In this document: in pieces, positions 54,353-62,723 of the stretch
How the letters are laid out: each line of letters starts with the position of its first letter
Position numbering within the stretch: position 1 is the stretch's first letter
From: Flavivirga spongiicola
Lineage (GTDB): Bacteria; Bacteroidota; Bacteroidia; Flavobacteriales; Flavobacteriaceae
Assembly: GCF_030540825.1 (NCBI RefSeq)
Contig: NZ_JAUOEO010000001.1
Coordinates: 841,001 to 905,000 of the forward strand
Length of the DNA stretch: 64,000 nt
Direction of reading: 5' to 3'
Notes under the pieces: generated by a model
The model's input: the letters and a program-made list of their open reading frames with translations, nothing else
What the model was told of the DNA's origin: nothing
The model's database searches: none
Program-made: the position numbers and the translations under genes

Positions 54353-55390
54353 CTACTCCAATTCCTGATTCTTAGTATATGCTTTCCATTTTTCAATACA
54401 CTGCTGCATATCATCTGGAATAGGCGTATCAAATTGCATAAATTCGCCTGTTTTTGGGTGTACAAAACCCAAAGTTTTGGCATGAAGCGCTTGTCGTGGC
54501 AATACTTTAAAGCAGTTATCTACAAACTGTTTGTATTTAGTAAAGGTGGTTCCTTTTAATATCCTTTCGCCTCCATAACGAGCATCATTAAAAAGCGTAT
54601 GCCCAATATGTTTCATATGCACACGTATTTGATGCGTACGCCCAGTTTCGAGTTTGCAAGATACCAAAGTGACATACCCCAAACGCTCTAAAACTTTGTA
54701 ATGGGTTACTGCAGGTTTCCCTTTGTCAGCTTCATCATCTAGAAAAACCGTGTTTTGTAATCTGTTTTTCGGGTGACGACCTATATGGCCTTCAACAGCA
54801 CCTTCGTCTTCCTCTATATGCCCCCATACAATAGCCACATACTCACGTTCACTGGTTTTTTTAGCAAACTGCAATGACAAATGTGCCATCGCTTTTTCGG
54901 TTTTGGCAACGACTAAAAGCCCGCTAGTATCTTTATCTATTCTGTGTACCAATCCCGGGCGTTCACTGGAATTATTTGGTAAATTATCAAACCGATGGAT
55001 TAAAGCATTTATAAGCGTCCCCGAATAATTGCCATGCCCTGGATGCACCACCATACCTGCTGGTTTGTTAACTACCAGAAGTTCGTCATCTTCATAGATC
55101 ACATCAATTGGAATATCCTCACCTACTAATAAATTTTCGTGTGGTGGGTGTGTAAACAACACACGAATACGATCTAAAGGTTTTACTTTATAACTTGATT
55201 TTACAATTTCGTCATTAACAAAAATACTACCGTTTTTTGCTGCTGCTTGAATTTTGTTTCTAGTAGCATTTTCAACAAAATTCATTAAATATTTATCTAT
55301 ACGTAAAGGTGCTTGCCCCTTATCAACCGCAAAAGCATAATGCTCGTAAAGGTTATCTTCATCAGGTAATTGCGGTGTATAATCGTCCAT
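54353..55390 (-). CDS. rluD: 23S rRNA pseudouridine synthase, RluD-type
   Basis: This 345-residue protein has an S4 RNA-binding domain (about 27-85; LRIDKYLMNFV) and a RluA-family catalytic domain. The catalytic Asp152 is in the motif VHRIDKDTSGLLVVAKT. Other family blocks: LLVVNKPAGMVVHPGHG and LETGRTHQIRVHMKHIGH. It modifies uridines in 23S rRNA. The PASTA protein lies 52 nt upstream and may be co-transcribed. Confidence 0.92.
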   Translation of the reverse strand: MDDYTPQLPDEDNLYEHYAFAVDKGQAPLRIDKYLMNFVENATRNKIQAAAKNGSIFVNDEIVKSSYKVKPLDRIRVLFTHPPHENLLVGEDIPIDVIYEDDELLVVNKPAGMVVHPGHGNYSGTLINALIHRFDNLPNNSSERPGLVHRIDKDTSGLLVVAKTEKAMAHLSLQFAKKTSEREYVAIVWGHIEEDEGAVEGHIGRHPKNRLQNTVFLDDEADKGKPAVTHYKVLERLGYVTLVSCKLETGRTHQIRVHMKHIGHTLFNDARYGGERILKGTTFTKYKQFVDNCFKVLPRQALHAKTLGFVHPKTGEFMQFDTPIPDDMQQCIEKWKAYTKNQELE

Positions 55391-55442
55391 TTACAGTAAC
55401 ATTAGATATAATAATAAGTAGTAATAAAGTAATCCTCTAATT

Positions 55443-55997
55443 TTAAGGCCTTTTACCATTACCTAAAACCAAATCTATTTTTGAAGTTTTTGCTAGCTTG
55501 TCTCCTTTATTAATAGCTTTCCTTTTATAACGCATTTTTAATACGAGGTCTTTACCTATATTGTTTTCGTAGGTTATTTTACCAACTCGAAATCCTAAGG
55601 CTTCCAACATTGGTTTAGCTTGCCTAAAGGTACGTTCTTTTAAGTCTGGAACTTGTATTTTTCTGTATCCTGATGGGTTGAGTGTTAAATATATTTTTCT
55701 ATTCTCCTTAACTTTTGCTCCAGCGGGTGGTTCCTGTTCGATAACTGAAAACTTAGGATAATCTGGATTAAAATTTGCTGAATCTTGAATTTGCATCACC
55801 AAATTATTTTCTTTTAATTCAATATCTGCAACACTTATGGATTTACCAGTTAAATTGGGAACCGTCTCAAATTCGCCATGATTTGTTGAAGATTTCAACC
55901 ATTTAAGCATAATAAAACATAATACAAATACAGCAACTAGTGCTAATAAAACTTGTTTTAAAAATGTTTTACTGGTAAGAAATTTAAATAGGCTCAT
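55443..55997 (-). CDS. Membrane-anchored PASTA-domain protein
   Basis: The start is taken at the ATG at 55997 (MSLFKFLTSKTFLKQVLL), 184 residues. An ATG 57 nt upstream would add an unusual Phe/Lys-rich leader. One transmembrane helix (about 17-36) is followed by two PASTA domains: about 48-112 (VPNLTGKSISVADIELKENN ... SVIEQEPPAGAKV) and about 113-182 (VPDLKERTFRQAKPMLEALG). PASTA modules bind peptidoglycan stem peptides. There is no kinase or transpeptidase domain. It lies upstream of rluD and divergent from ddl, a peptidoglycan precursor gene. Confidence 0.88.
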   Translation of the reverse strand: MSLFKFLTSKTFLKQVLLALVAVFVLCFIMLKWLKSSTNHGEFETVPNLTGKSISVADIELKENNLVMQIQDSANFNPDYPKFSVIEQEPPAGAKVKENRKIYLTLNPSGYRKIQVPDLKERTFRQAKPMLEALGFRVGKITYENNIGKDLVLKMRYKRKAINKGDKLAKTSKIDLVLGNGKRP

Positions 55998-56232
55998 TTG
56001 TAAATTTTTCGATAAGGCAAATATATAAAAACAGAACTGTTTTTTCTTTTGCAATATATATGATATTTTAGCCTATACCTATTTAGACATAAAATATCAT
56101 TTTAAAATCAATGTTATTTTTATGCTTAGACTGGTACAAACTTATAATAAATACGTTTTATTATAAGTTTTTAGACTTGTAAAGTTAAAATAATAAGATT
56201 CTCTTCTTCAAGGGAATGACAAAATAATATTA

Positions 56233-57207
56233 ATGAAAAAAAATATTGCCATCATTATGGGAGGTTTTTCAAGTGAATATGAAATCTCTTTAAAAAGCGG
56301 AAATGTTGTTTATGAAATGCTAGATACCACAAAATATAATGGGTATCGCATTCATATATTTAAAGACAAGTGGGTATATGTTGATGCTAATAATGTTGAA
56401 TTCCCTGTTAATAGAGATGATTTTTCTGTTCGAGTAGCTAATCGCGTTATTACTTTCGATTGTGTGTTCAACGCTATTCATGGTTCCCCTGGCGAAGATG
56501 GATTTATGCAAGGGTATTTTGAATTACTTAATATACCCCATACCAGTTGTGGTATGTATCAAGCCGCTTTAACGTTTAATAAACGTGACTGTCTTAGTGT
56601 TTTAAAACCTTATGGTATTAAAACTGCAGTGTCTTTTTATATAAATCTGGGTGATTCTATTAATGAAGATCAAATCATAGATAAAGTAGGCTTGCCTTGT
56701 TTTGTTAAAGCTAATAAAGCAGGAAGTAGTTTTGGAGTCACTAAAGTACACAAAAAGGAAGACTTACAAAGTGCTATAGCTATTGGTTTTAAAGAAGATG
56801 ATGAAATTATAATTGAGTCGTTTTTAGATGGCACTGAAGTTTCTGTTGGGGTGATTACTTACAAAGGCGAAACCAAAGTATTACCCATCACTGAAATTGT
56901 AAGTGAAAATGATTTTTTCGATTACGAAGCCAAATATTTAGGAAAATCTCAAGAGATAACACCAGCTCGGTTAAGTAAGGAAGAAGAAAACAAAGTAAAT
57001 AGGCTTGCTAAAAAAGTATATGAAGTTTTAAAAATGAAAGGTTTCTCACGTTCTGAATTTATTTTTAAAGATGGTGAACCACATATACTGGAAATAAATA
57101 CAATTCCTGGGTTAACTAAAGAAAGTATTTTACCACAACAAGCCGCTGCTGACGGTATTTCGTTAGTGGCATTATTCGATAATGCTATTGAAGAAGCCTT
57201 AAAATGA
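56233..57207 (+). CDS. ddl: D-alanine--D-alanine ligase
   Basis: This 324-residue ATP-grasp ligase joins two D-Ala for peptidoglycan synthesis. Present: the N-terminal IAIIMGGFSSEYEISLKSG, the ATP-grasp lysine block PCFVKANKAGSSFGVTKV, the metal-site ILEINTIPGLTKESILPQQA, and FSRSEFIFKDGE. All regions are at the expected places and length is normal. It is an essential housekeeping gene, with coaD 91 nt downstream. Confidence 0.95.
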   Translation: MKKNIAIIMGGFSSEYEISLKSGNVVYEMLDTTKYNGYRIHIFKDKWVYVDANNVEFPVNRDDFSVRVANRVITFDCVFNAIHGSPGEDGFMQGYFELLNIPHTSCGMYQAALTFNKRDCLSVLKPYGIKTAVSFYINLGDSINEDQIIDKVGLPCFVKANKAGSSFGVTKVHKKEDLQSAIAIGFKEDDEIIIESFLDGTEVSVGVITYKGETKVLPITEIVSENDFFDYEAKYLGKSQEITPARLSKEEENKVNRLAKKVYEVLKMKGFSRSEFIFKDGEPHILEINTIPGLTKESILPQQAAADGISLVALFDNAIEEALK

Positions 57208-57298
57208 GTATAATTAATACTAAATCAAACATTTACGCGTGGTTAATTAAAAAACAAAAAGACTATGCAAATTAAATAAAATTTGTAACTTTAAGAAC

Positions 57299-57754
57299 AT
57301 GAAACGAGCCATATTCCCTGGATCTTTTGATCCAATCACATTGGGGCATTATGATATTATAAAACGTGGTGTTACTCTTTTTGATGAAGTAATTGTGGCT
57401 ATAGGCGTAAATGCCGATAAAAAATACATGTTCTCATTAGAAGAACGAAAACAATTTATTGAAGAAGCTTTTGCTGATGAACCAAAAATCAAGGTTGTTA
57501 TCTATAAAGGATTGACAGTAGATTTTTGTAAAGAAATTGGGGTAGAATTTATACTACGTGGACTTCGCAATCCGGCAGATTTTGAATTCGAAAAGGCTAT
57601 TGCTCATACTAACCGTGACCTGGCGCCTATTGAAACTGTGTTCCTTTTAACATCGGCGGACACATCCTATATAGCATCATCTATTGTAAGAGATGTTATA
57701 AGACATCATGGAGATTATACGAAACTTGTACCTAAAAGCGTGAAAATCAAATGA
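57299..57754 (+). CDS. coaD: Phosphopantetheine adenylyltransferase
   Basis: This 151-residue enzyme catalyses the penultimate step of coenzyme A synthesis, transferring AMP from ATP to 4'-phosphopantetheine. Seen: the T/HxGH nucleotidyl site in FPGSFDPITLGHYDIIKRG, the FILRGLRNPADFEFE substrate region and the SSIVRD motif near the C-terminus. Its stop overlaps the start of the next gene (ATGA). Confidence 0.96.
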   Translation: MKRAIFPGSFDPITLGHYDIIKRGVTLFDEVIVAIGVNADKKYMFSLEERKQFIEEAFADEPKIKVVIYKGLTVDFCKEIGVEFILRGLRNPADFEFEKAIAHTNRDLAPIETVFLLTSADTSYIASSIVRDVIRHHGDYTKLVPKSVKIK

Positions 57755-58224
57755 AACTAATCTGGACAACTAGTTTACTTTTTTTAGTCATTTTTAATAG
57801 TTATGGCCAAAAGACCTTAAACAACAAAGACAAAGAAACTATTACATTTGAAATTAAGCAAATGTTTGACAATTACCATAATGATATCACAAAAAGTGGC
57901 TTAGTAAGTGAGTTTAAATATTTAGATGATTCTTCAGATTTTTTTTGGGTACCACCAGGTTACAAAGAAACATTAAGCTATGATACTATAAAAAGTATAT
58001 TAACTGAGAATTCTAAAATCATTGACTTTATCGAGTTTTCTTGGGAAAGTATTAAAATTTACCCTCTAACAAAAGAAATAGCAAACTATTCGGGCATTGT
58101 AAAATGTGTACAAGTTGACGCCGATCATAACCCAGTAACGTTTAAAATAATTGAATCTGGAACATTGATTAAACGTAAAGATGGCTGGAAATTCTTAAGC
58201 GGCCAATCAAGAAGTCTGAACTAA
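57751..58224 (+). CDS. Exported NTF2-like (DUF4440-type) protein
   Basis: This 157-residue protein has a signal peptide (about 1-19, cut near NSYGQ-K) and a small domain that fits the NTF2/SnoaL cone fold: EIKQMFDNYHNDITKSGLVS, then DDSSDFFWVPPG, VKCVQVDADHNPVTFKIIES and the end block KDGWKFLSGQSRS. The start codon overlaps the coaD stop, so it is translated from the coaD transcript. No catalytic role can be assigned. Confidence 0.75.
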   Translation: MKLIWTTSLLFLVIFNSYGQKTLNNKDKETITFEIKQMFDNYHNDITKSGLVSEFKYLDDSSDFFWVPPGYKETLSYDTIKSILTENSKIIDFIEFSWESIKIYPLTKEIANYSGIVKCVQVDADHNPVTFKIIESGTLIKRKDGWKFLSGQSRSLN

Positions 58225-58241
58225 AACAAGACTAAAAGTAG

Positions 58242-58262
58242 TTGTTGGTTGTTGGTTGTTGG
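58242..58262. repeat. TTGTTGG x3 tandem repeat
   Basis: Three perfect copies of the 7-mer TTGTTGG lie just after the NTF2-like gene. Confidence 0.85.
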
Positions 58263-58358
58263 TAAAAATAAATTTTTAACTTTTTAACTTTAAGTGCCTA
58301 AAGTTTCTGAACATTTCCACTTTTAATAAAAACAATAACTTTAAGTTCACTTTAAGTA

Positions 58359-58407
58359 CTTTTAACTTTTAACTTTTAACTTTTAACTTTTAACTTTTAA
58401 CTTTTAA
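58359..58407. repeat. CTTTTAA x7 tandem repeat
   Basis: Seven perfect copies of the 7-mer CTTTTAA (49 bp) lie directly before the 3' end of the SulP gene. Degenerate TTTAAG/TTTAAC variants extend upstream to about 58270. Copy number may vary by replication slippage. Confidence 0.9.
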
Positions 58408-58412
58408 CAAGG

Positions 58413-60035
58413 CTACAACTTATATTCTGAAAGCCCTTTGGTAAATGCCTCAGGGTTTTCTGCTAAATGGTAACGTGGATCGTCTATATCTTCAATAATA
58501 ACTTCTCTAAATTTTGGACTAGATTTGTATAATAAGATTTTACAATCTTCACTTAAATGCTTTAGCCTTATTGTTTTCCCTTCAGCTTCATATTTATGAA
58601 CTAAATTAAAAATAGCTTCGATGGCAGAATGATCACTTATTCTCGATTCTACAAAGTCTACCTCTACGCGTTGAGGATCATTTTTAATATCAAATTTTTC
58701 ATTAAAAGCTATTATAGATCCAAAGAATAAAGGACCCCAAATTTCATATACTTTAGTACCATCTTCACGCATACGTTTTCTAGCTCTAATACGTTTTGCA
58801 TTTTCCCAAGAAAACACCAAAGCACTTATAATAACACCCGCAATTACTGCAATTGCTAAATCGAAAATAACAGTAAGTGCAGATACCGCTATCAAAACGA
58901 TAACATCTGTTACCGGAATTTTATTTAAAATTCTAAAACTACTCCAGGCAAATGTGCCTATAACCACCATAAACATAACGCCTACTAAAGCAGCAATTGG
59001 TACTTGTTCAATAAGCCCAGATGCGAATAAAACAAAAATTAATAACATTAATGCTGCAACAATACCAGACAATCTACCACGTCCACCGCCTTTAATATTA
59101 ATAAGCGATTGCCCGATCATAGCACAACCTCCCATACCACCAAATAGTCCGGTAACAATATTAGCTCCACCTTGTGCCATACATTCTCTATTAGTGTTTC
59201 CTCTAGTGTCTGTAAGTTCGTCAACAAGATTTAATGTCATTAAAGATTCAATTAATCCAATGGCTGCTAATATCAAAGCATAAGGACCAATAAACTTTAT
59301 AGTTTGCCAATTAAATGGTACTTTACTGAATATATCTGTTTGAAATTGTGGCAGGCCTCCTTTTAAACCTTGAGATTCACCTCCACTTCCGTCTACAATA
59401 AAAGATTTAACTGTTGCCACATCCAAATCACCAAAAATAGCGATAGCGGAAACCACTAAAATAGCAATTAAAGCTTCTGGTAATTTTTTAGTTAGTTTAG
59501 GTAAACCAAACATAATTGCCATAGTTAAAACTACAAGGCCTAACATAATCCACATTTGGGATCCGCTAAACCAATCGCCATTAACATCCTTAAACATTTT
59601 TAATTGTGCCAAAAAGATCACAATAGCCAAACCATTTACAAACCCCATCATAACCGGATGCGGAATCAATCTTACAAATTTTCCAAGTTTTAAAATACCC
59701 GCGAGCATTTGTATAACTCCCATTAAAATAACCGTGGCAAATAAATAATAAAGACCAAGGTTTTCTCCTTCTGCTCCAAAAGCATTTCCTTCTGCAACTA
59801 AACTTACCATAACAACAGCTAAAGCACCAGTTGCACCACTAATCATACCTGGACGACCACCAAAGATAGCCGTAATTAAACCAATCATAAAAGCAGCGTA
59901 TAACCCCACTAAAGGATCTACACCTGCAACAAAAGCAAAAGCTACAGCTTCAGGCACTAAAGCCAATGCTACTGTTATTCCACTTAAAATATCATTCTTG
60001 GCATTTGCTGCACGCTTTCTAATAAATTCAGTCAT
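58413..60035 (-). CDS. SulP-family anion transporter with STAS domain
   Basis: This 540-residue inner-membrane protein opens RAANAKNDILSGITVALALV, the SulP entry block. It continues with about ten to twelve hydrophobic segments, including MISGATGALAVVMVSLVAEG and GGMGGCAMIGQSLINIKGGG. It ends in a short STAS-like cytoplasmic domain (RVEVDFVESRISDHSAIEAI, about 463-525). SulP proteins move sulfate, bicarbonate or dicarboxylates. Sulfate import is plausible but bicarbonate is as likely in marine bacteria. A consensus promoter lies directly upstream. Confidence 0.9.
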   Translation of the reverse strand: MTEFIRKRAANAKNDILSGITVALALVPEAVAFAFVAGVDPLVGLYAAFMIGLITAIFGGRPGMISGATGALAVVMVSLVAEGNAFGAEGENLGLYYLFATVILMGVIQMLAGILKLGKFVRLIPHPVMMGFVNGLAIVIFLAQLKMFKDVNGDWFSGSQMWIMLGLVVLTMAIMFGLPKLTKKLPEALIAILVVSAIAIFGDLDVATVKSFIVDGSGGESQGLKGGLPQFQTDIFSKVPFNWQTIKFIGPYALILAAIGLIESLMTLNLVDELTDTRGNTNRECMAQGGANIVTGLFGGMGGCAMIGQSLINIKGGGRGRLSGIVAALMLLIFVLFASGLIEQVPIAALVGVMFMVVIGTFAWSSFRILNKIPVTDVIVLIAVSALTVIFDLAIAVIAGVIISALVFSWENAKRIRARKRMREDGTKVYEIWGPLFFGSIIAFNEKFDIKNDPQRVEVDFVESRISDHSAIEAIFNLVHKYEAEGKTIRLKHLSEDCKILLYKSSPKFREVIIEDIDDPRYHLAENPEAFTKGLSEYKL

Positions 60036-60054
60036 GGTTTGTTTTTTGAAGGTG

Positions 60055-60084
60055 CAAATTTACACTTAAAATACAGAGAAGCAA
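60055..60084 (-). promoter_or_regulatory. Promoter of the SulP gene
   Basis: On the minus strand TTG (60084-60082) and TAAATTTG (60062-60055) are 19 bp apart, a consensus Bacteroidetes promoter. The leader before the ATG at 60035 would be only about 13 nt. Confidence 0.68.
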
Positions 60085-60151
60085 CAAGTAATCTTTATTT
60101 TGATTAGGAATAGCACTAAAACGATTGATTAATATTTTGAAAGTAAAACAT

Positions 60152-60517
60152 TCACCCTACACCCAACCACACTAAAGCTTCTTCTCTTTTTTGAAACATT
60201 TCAATGTTTTTATAAGTATTCCCATTAATAGCTAACAATGTCTTGATGGACATTAGTGCACCACTAGAACCAATAATAATAGCAATATTTTTAATTTCTT
60301 CTAAACTAACAATTTTTCTTTGAGCCTGAAAAGTATAACTATAAGCATGTTTTTTATTTACTAATAATGAGAATGGCGCTTCTAAATTATCCAACAAAAA
60401 ATCATGATATTCATCAACCATTGCTTCATCCATTTCAACACCTTCATCAACAATCACCTCAGCCAGTTTATTATTAATTATATTAATTGTACCGAACGAC
60501 AGTCTATAGTTTTTCAT
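60152..60517 (-). CDS. Hypothetical protein (STAS/SpoIIAA-like shape)
   Basis: The start is taken at the ATG at 60517 (MKNYRLSFGTINIINNKLAE), giving 121 residues. The frame is open 60 nt further up, but that leader (ISQKRFF) is implausible. The pattern of alternating strands and helices with IAIIIGSSGALMSIKTLLAI near the middle-to-end resembles small STAS-like proteins found widely in Flavobacteriia. No enzyme motif was seen. It lies between the SulP gene and the divergent peptidase gene. Confidence 0.7.
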   Translation of the reverse strand: MKNYRLSFGTINIINNKLAEVIVDEGVEMDEAMVDEYHDFLLDNLEAPFSLLVNKKHAYSYTFQAQRKIVSLEEIKNIAIIIGSSGALMSIKTLLAINGNTYKNIEMFQKREEALVWLGVG

Positions 60518-60681
60518 AAAAAATCTTTTTTGAGAGATTAATAAAATCACAAACAACTTCAAAAAACCATTCTTCATTATTTACAATGAAAGATATCACT
60601 TACAAGAACAAGTTAGTTATTTTTTTCTAATTTTAGGCTTTTTAAAAATATCTTTACAAAATAATTCCAGATTTATTAATC

Positions 60682-62421
60682 ATGAGACTAGCACTTATCT
60701 TCTTATTTTTTTGCATTTCCTGTACCAATTCAAATAAAAAACCAACGTATAATTTTGAAACTCATTTCGAAAAATCGAAAGGGTTAGAGACTGCGACGTA
60801 TCAACAAACCATTCAGTTTTATACACATTTAGCTGAAATTTATTCGGGAATTTCTATACAAACTATTGGAGAAACAGACTCGGGTAAACCTCTACATATA
60901 GTAACCCTTAACCCTAATAGGGAGTTTGATTTTTCGAAAGTTCGTAAAAATAAAAAAAGCATTTTACTCATAAATAATGGTATTCACCCTGGGGAAAGTG
61001 ATGGTATTGATGCTACTATGATGCTTTTCAGGGATATTGCTCAAGGCAAAATCGAAACTCCAAAAGAAACAGTATTAGTAACCATTCCTATTTATAATGT
61101 TGGTGGTAGTTTTAACAGAAACTCTACCTCACGTACTAACCAAAATGGACCAAAAGACTATGGTTTTAGAGGGAATGCAAGAAACTACGATTTAAATCGT
61201 GATTTTATAAAATGTGACACTAAAAATGCAAAGACTTTTACTCAAATTTTTCATTTGGTAAAACCAGATGTTTTTATTGATAATCACGTAAGCAATGGTG
61301 CAGACTATCAATATACGCTCACCCATTTATTCACACAGCACAATAAATTAGGTGGTGACTTAGGTAAATATCTTCATAATGATATGACACCAAAATTAGA
61401 AGAAAAACTAGCTTTGAAAAATTGGGATATTACGCCTTACGTGAATGTTTTTAATGAAGTCCCTGATAAAGGATTCTCACAATTTATGGATTACCCAAGG
61501 TATTCAACAGGTTACACGGCTTTGTTTAATACACTTGGCATGATGGTGGAAACACACATGCTAAAACCTTATAAACAACGTGTCGAAGCCACTTACGAAC
61601 TTATGAAAAGTATGATTGAAATAATCGAAGAAGATCATATGACAATACAGCAAAAAAGAATGCATTCAAAAGAAAGTCTTCATAATTATACAAAAGACTA
61701 TGTTCTTAGCTGGGAAATTGATACAACAAAAACCACTGTTTTAAATTTTAAAGGTTTTGAAGGCGAATTAATTACAAGTGAAATAACTGGAACTAAGCGT
61801 TTGAAATATGATAGGAAAAAGCCTTTTACAAAAAAAGTCAACTATCGAAATCATTTTAAACCCAATGTAGAAATTAAAGTACCTAATGCCTATATAATCC
61901 CACAAAGCTGGCATAACATCATTGAATTATTAAAATTGAATCGAGTGGAGATGACGTCATTAAAAAAGGATTCAATAATCAAGGTAGAATCTTATAAAAT
62001 TAGTAGTTATGACACCCGAAAAACACCTTACGAAGGCCATTATCAACATTATAATACTAAGATTATTAATACTGAAGAAGAAGTTAACTTTATAAAAGGT
62101 GATTATATTATTTATACACATCAGGATGCCTTTAGATATTTATTAGAAACTTTAGAGCCACATGCACCTGATTCCTTTTTCAATTGGAACTTCTTTGACA
62201 CCGTTTTACAGCAAAAAGAAGGATTCTCTCCTTATGTTTGGGAAGACAAAGCTTTAGAGTTATTAAACAATAACCCGAAGCTAAAAAAAGCATTTGAACA
62301 TCGCAAAAAAAACTCAACAACATTCAATAATAATTGGTACGAGCAATTAGATTGGATCCACAAGCAAAGTGAATATTACGAAGATGCCCATATGCAGTAT
62401 CCTATATACAGAGTGAAATAA
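60682..62421 (+). CDS. M14-family zinc carboxypeptidase-like lipoprotein
   Basis: This 579-residue protein has a lipoprotein signal ending at Cys14 (FCISC). M14 zinc ligands are His102 and Glu105 (INNGIHPGESDG) and His202 (FIDNHVSNGADYQY). The substrate-carboxylate Arg/Asn block is ARNYDLNRDF (about 166-175), and the likely catalytic Glu lies in GMMVETHMLKPY. It is longer than classical M14 enzymes because of a roughly 270-residue C-terminal extension of unknown role. It probably trims peptides or peptidoglycan fragments in the periplasm. Confidence 0.85.
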   Translation: MRLALIFLFFCISCTNSNKKPTYNFETHFEKSKGLETATYQQTIQFYTHLAEIYSGISIQTIGETDSGKPLHIVTLNPNREFDFSKVRKNKKSILLINNGIHPGESDGIDATMMLFRDIAQGKIETPKETVLVTIPIYNVGGSFNRNSTSRTNQNGPKDYGFRGNARNYDLNRDFIKCDTKNAKTFTQIFHLVKPDVFIDNHVSNGADYQYTLTHLFTQHNKLGGDLGKYLHNDMTPKLEEKLALKNWDITPYVNVFNEVPDKGFSQFMDYPRYSTGYTALFNTLGMMVETHMLKPYKQRVEATYELMKSMIEIIEEDHMTIQQKRMHSKESLHNYTKDYVLSWEIDTTKTTVLNFKGFEGELITSEITGTKRLKYDRKKPFTKKVNYRNHFKPNVEIKVPNAYIIPQSWHNIIELLKLNRVEMTSLKKDSIIKVESYKISSYDTRKTPYEGHYQHYNTKIINTEEEVNFIKGDYIIYTHQDAFRYLLETLEPHAPDSFFNWNFFDTVLQQKEGFSPYVWEDKALELLNNNPKLKKAFEHRKKNSTTFNNNWYEQLDWIHKQSEYYEDAHMQYPIYRVK

Positions 62422-62723
62422 GCCACTATAGATTTAAAACCCATAGTTTTTAACAAAAAAAGAAATTCTTTTTTACAGAATAAAGCTATAATCGCTACTT
62501 GTCATTCCTGCCTTTCGTCCTAGCCTGTCTTGAGCGGAGTCGAAAGGCTTAAGATAAACTACAACAGGAATCCACATATAAAATGGATTCCACATCAAGC
62601 GAGGAATGACAAAATTGAGATGGAAATTTTATAGAAACTAAAGTAACAACAATGAAATTGCAGGATTTTAACCTTTTGCTTGAAAATAAAATTCATAAAC
62701 CCGAATTAAACATTTGAGACTCA
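62422..62723. other. 302-bp convergent intergenic region
   Basis: The peptidase and sulfatase genes converge here. Apart from the inverted repeat at 62501-62610 no gene or RNA was recognised. Confidence 0.5.
62501..62610. repeat. Intergenic inverted repeat ending GTCATTCCTG / GAGGAATGAC
   Basis: GTCATTCCTG (62501-62510) is mirrored by GAGGAATGAC (62601-62610) with a mismatch. Inside are a CCTTTCG...CGAAAGG stem and a TGGATTCC/GGAATCCA pair. It carries GAGCGGAGTCGA, related to the repeat at 30797-30858. It looks like a dispersed palindromic element that may double as a terminator for both converging genes. Confidence 0.55.

Noticed and set aside
58359..58407. CTTTTAA array considered as a CRISPR or iteron origin
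   Set aside because: The unit is 7 bp without spacers, and no cas or replication-initiator gene is near; it is a simple tandem repeat.
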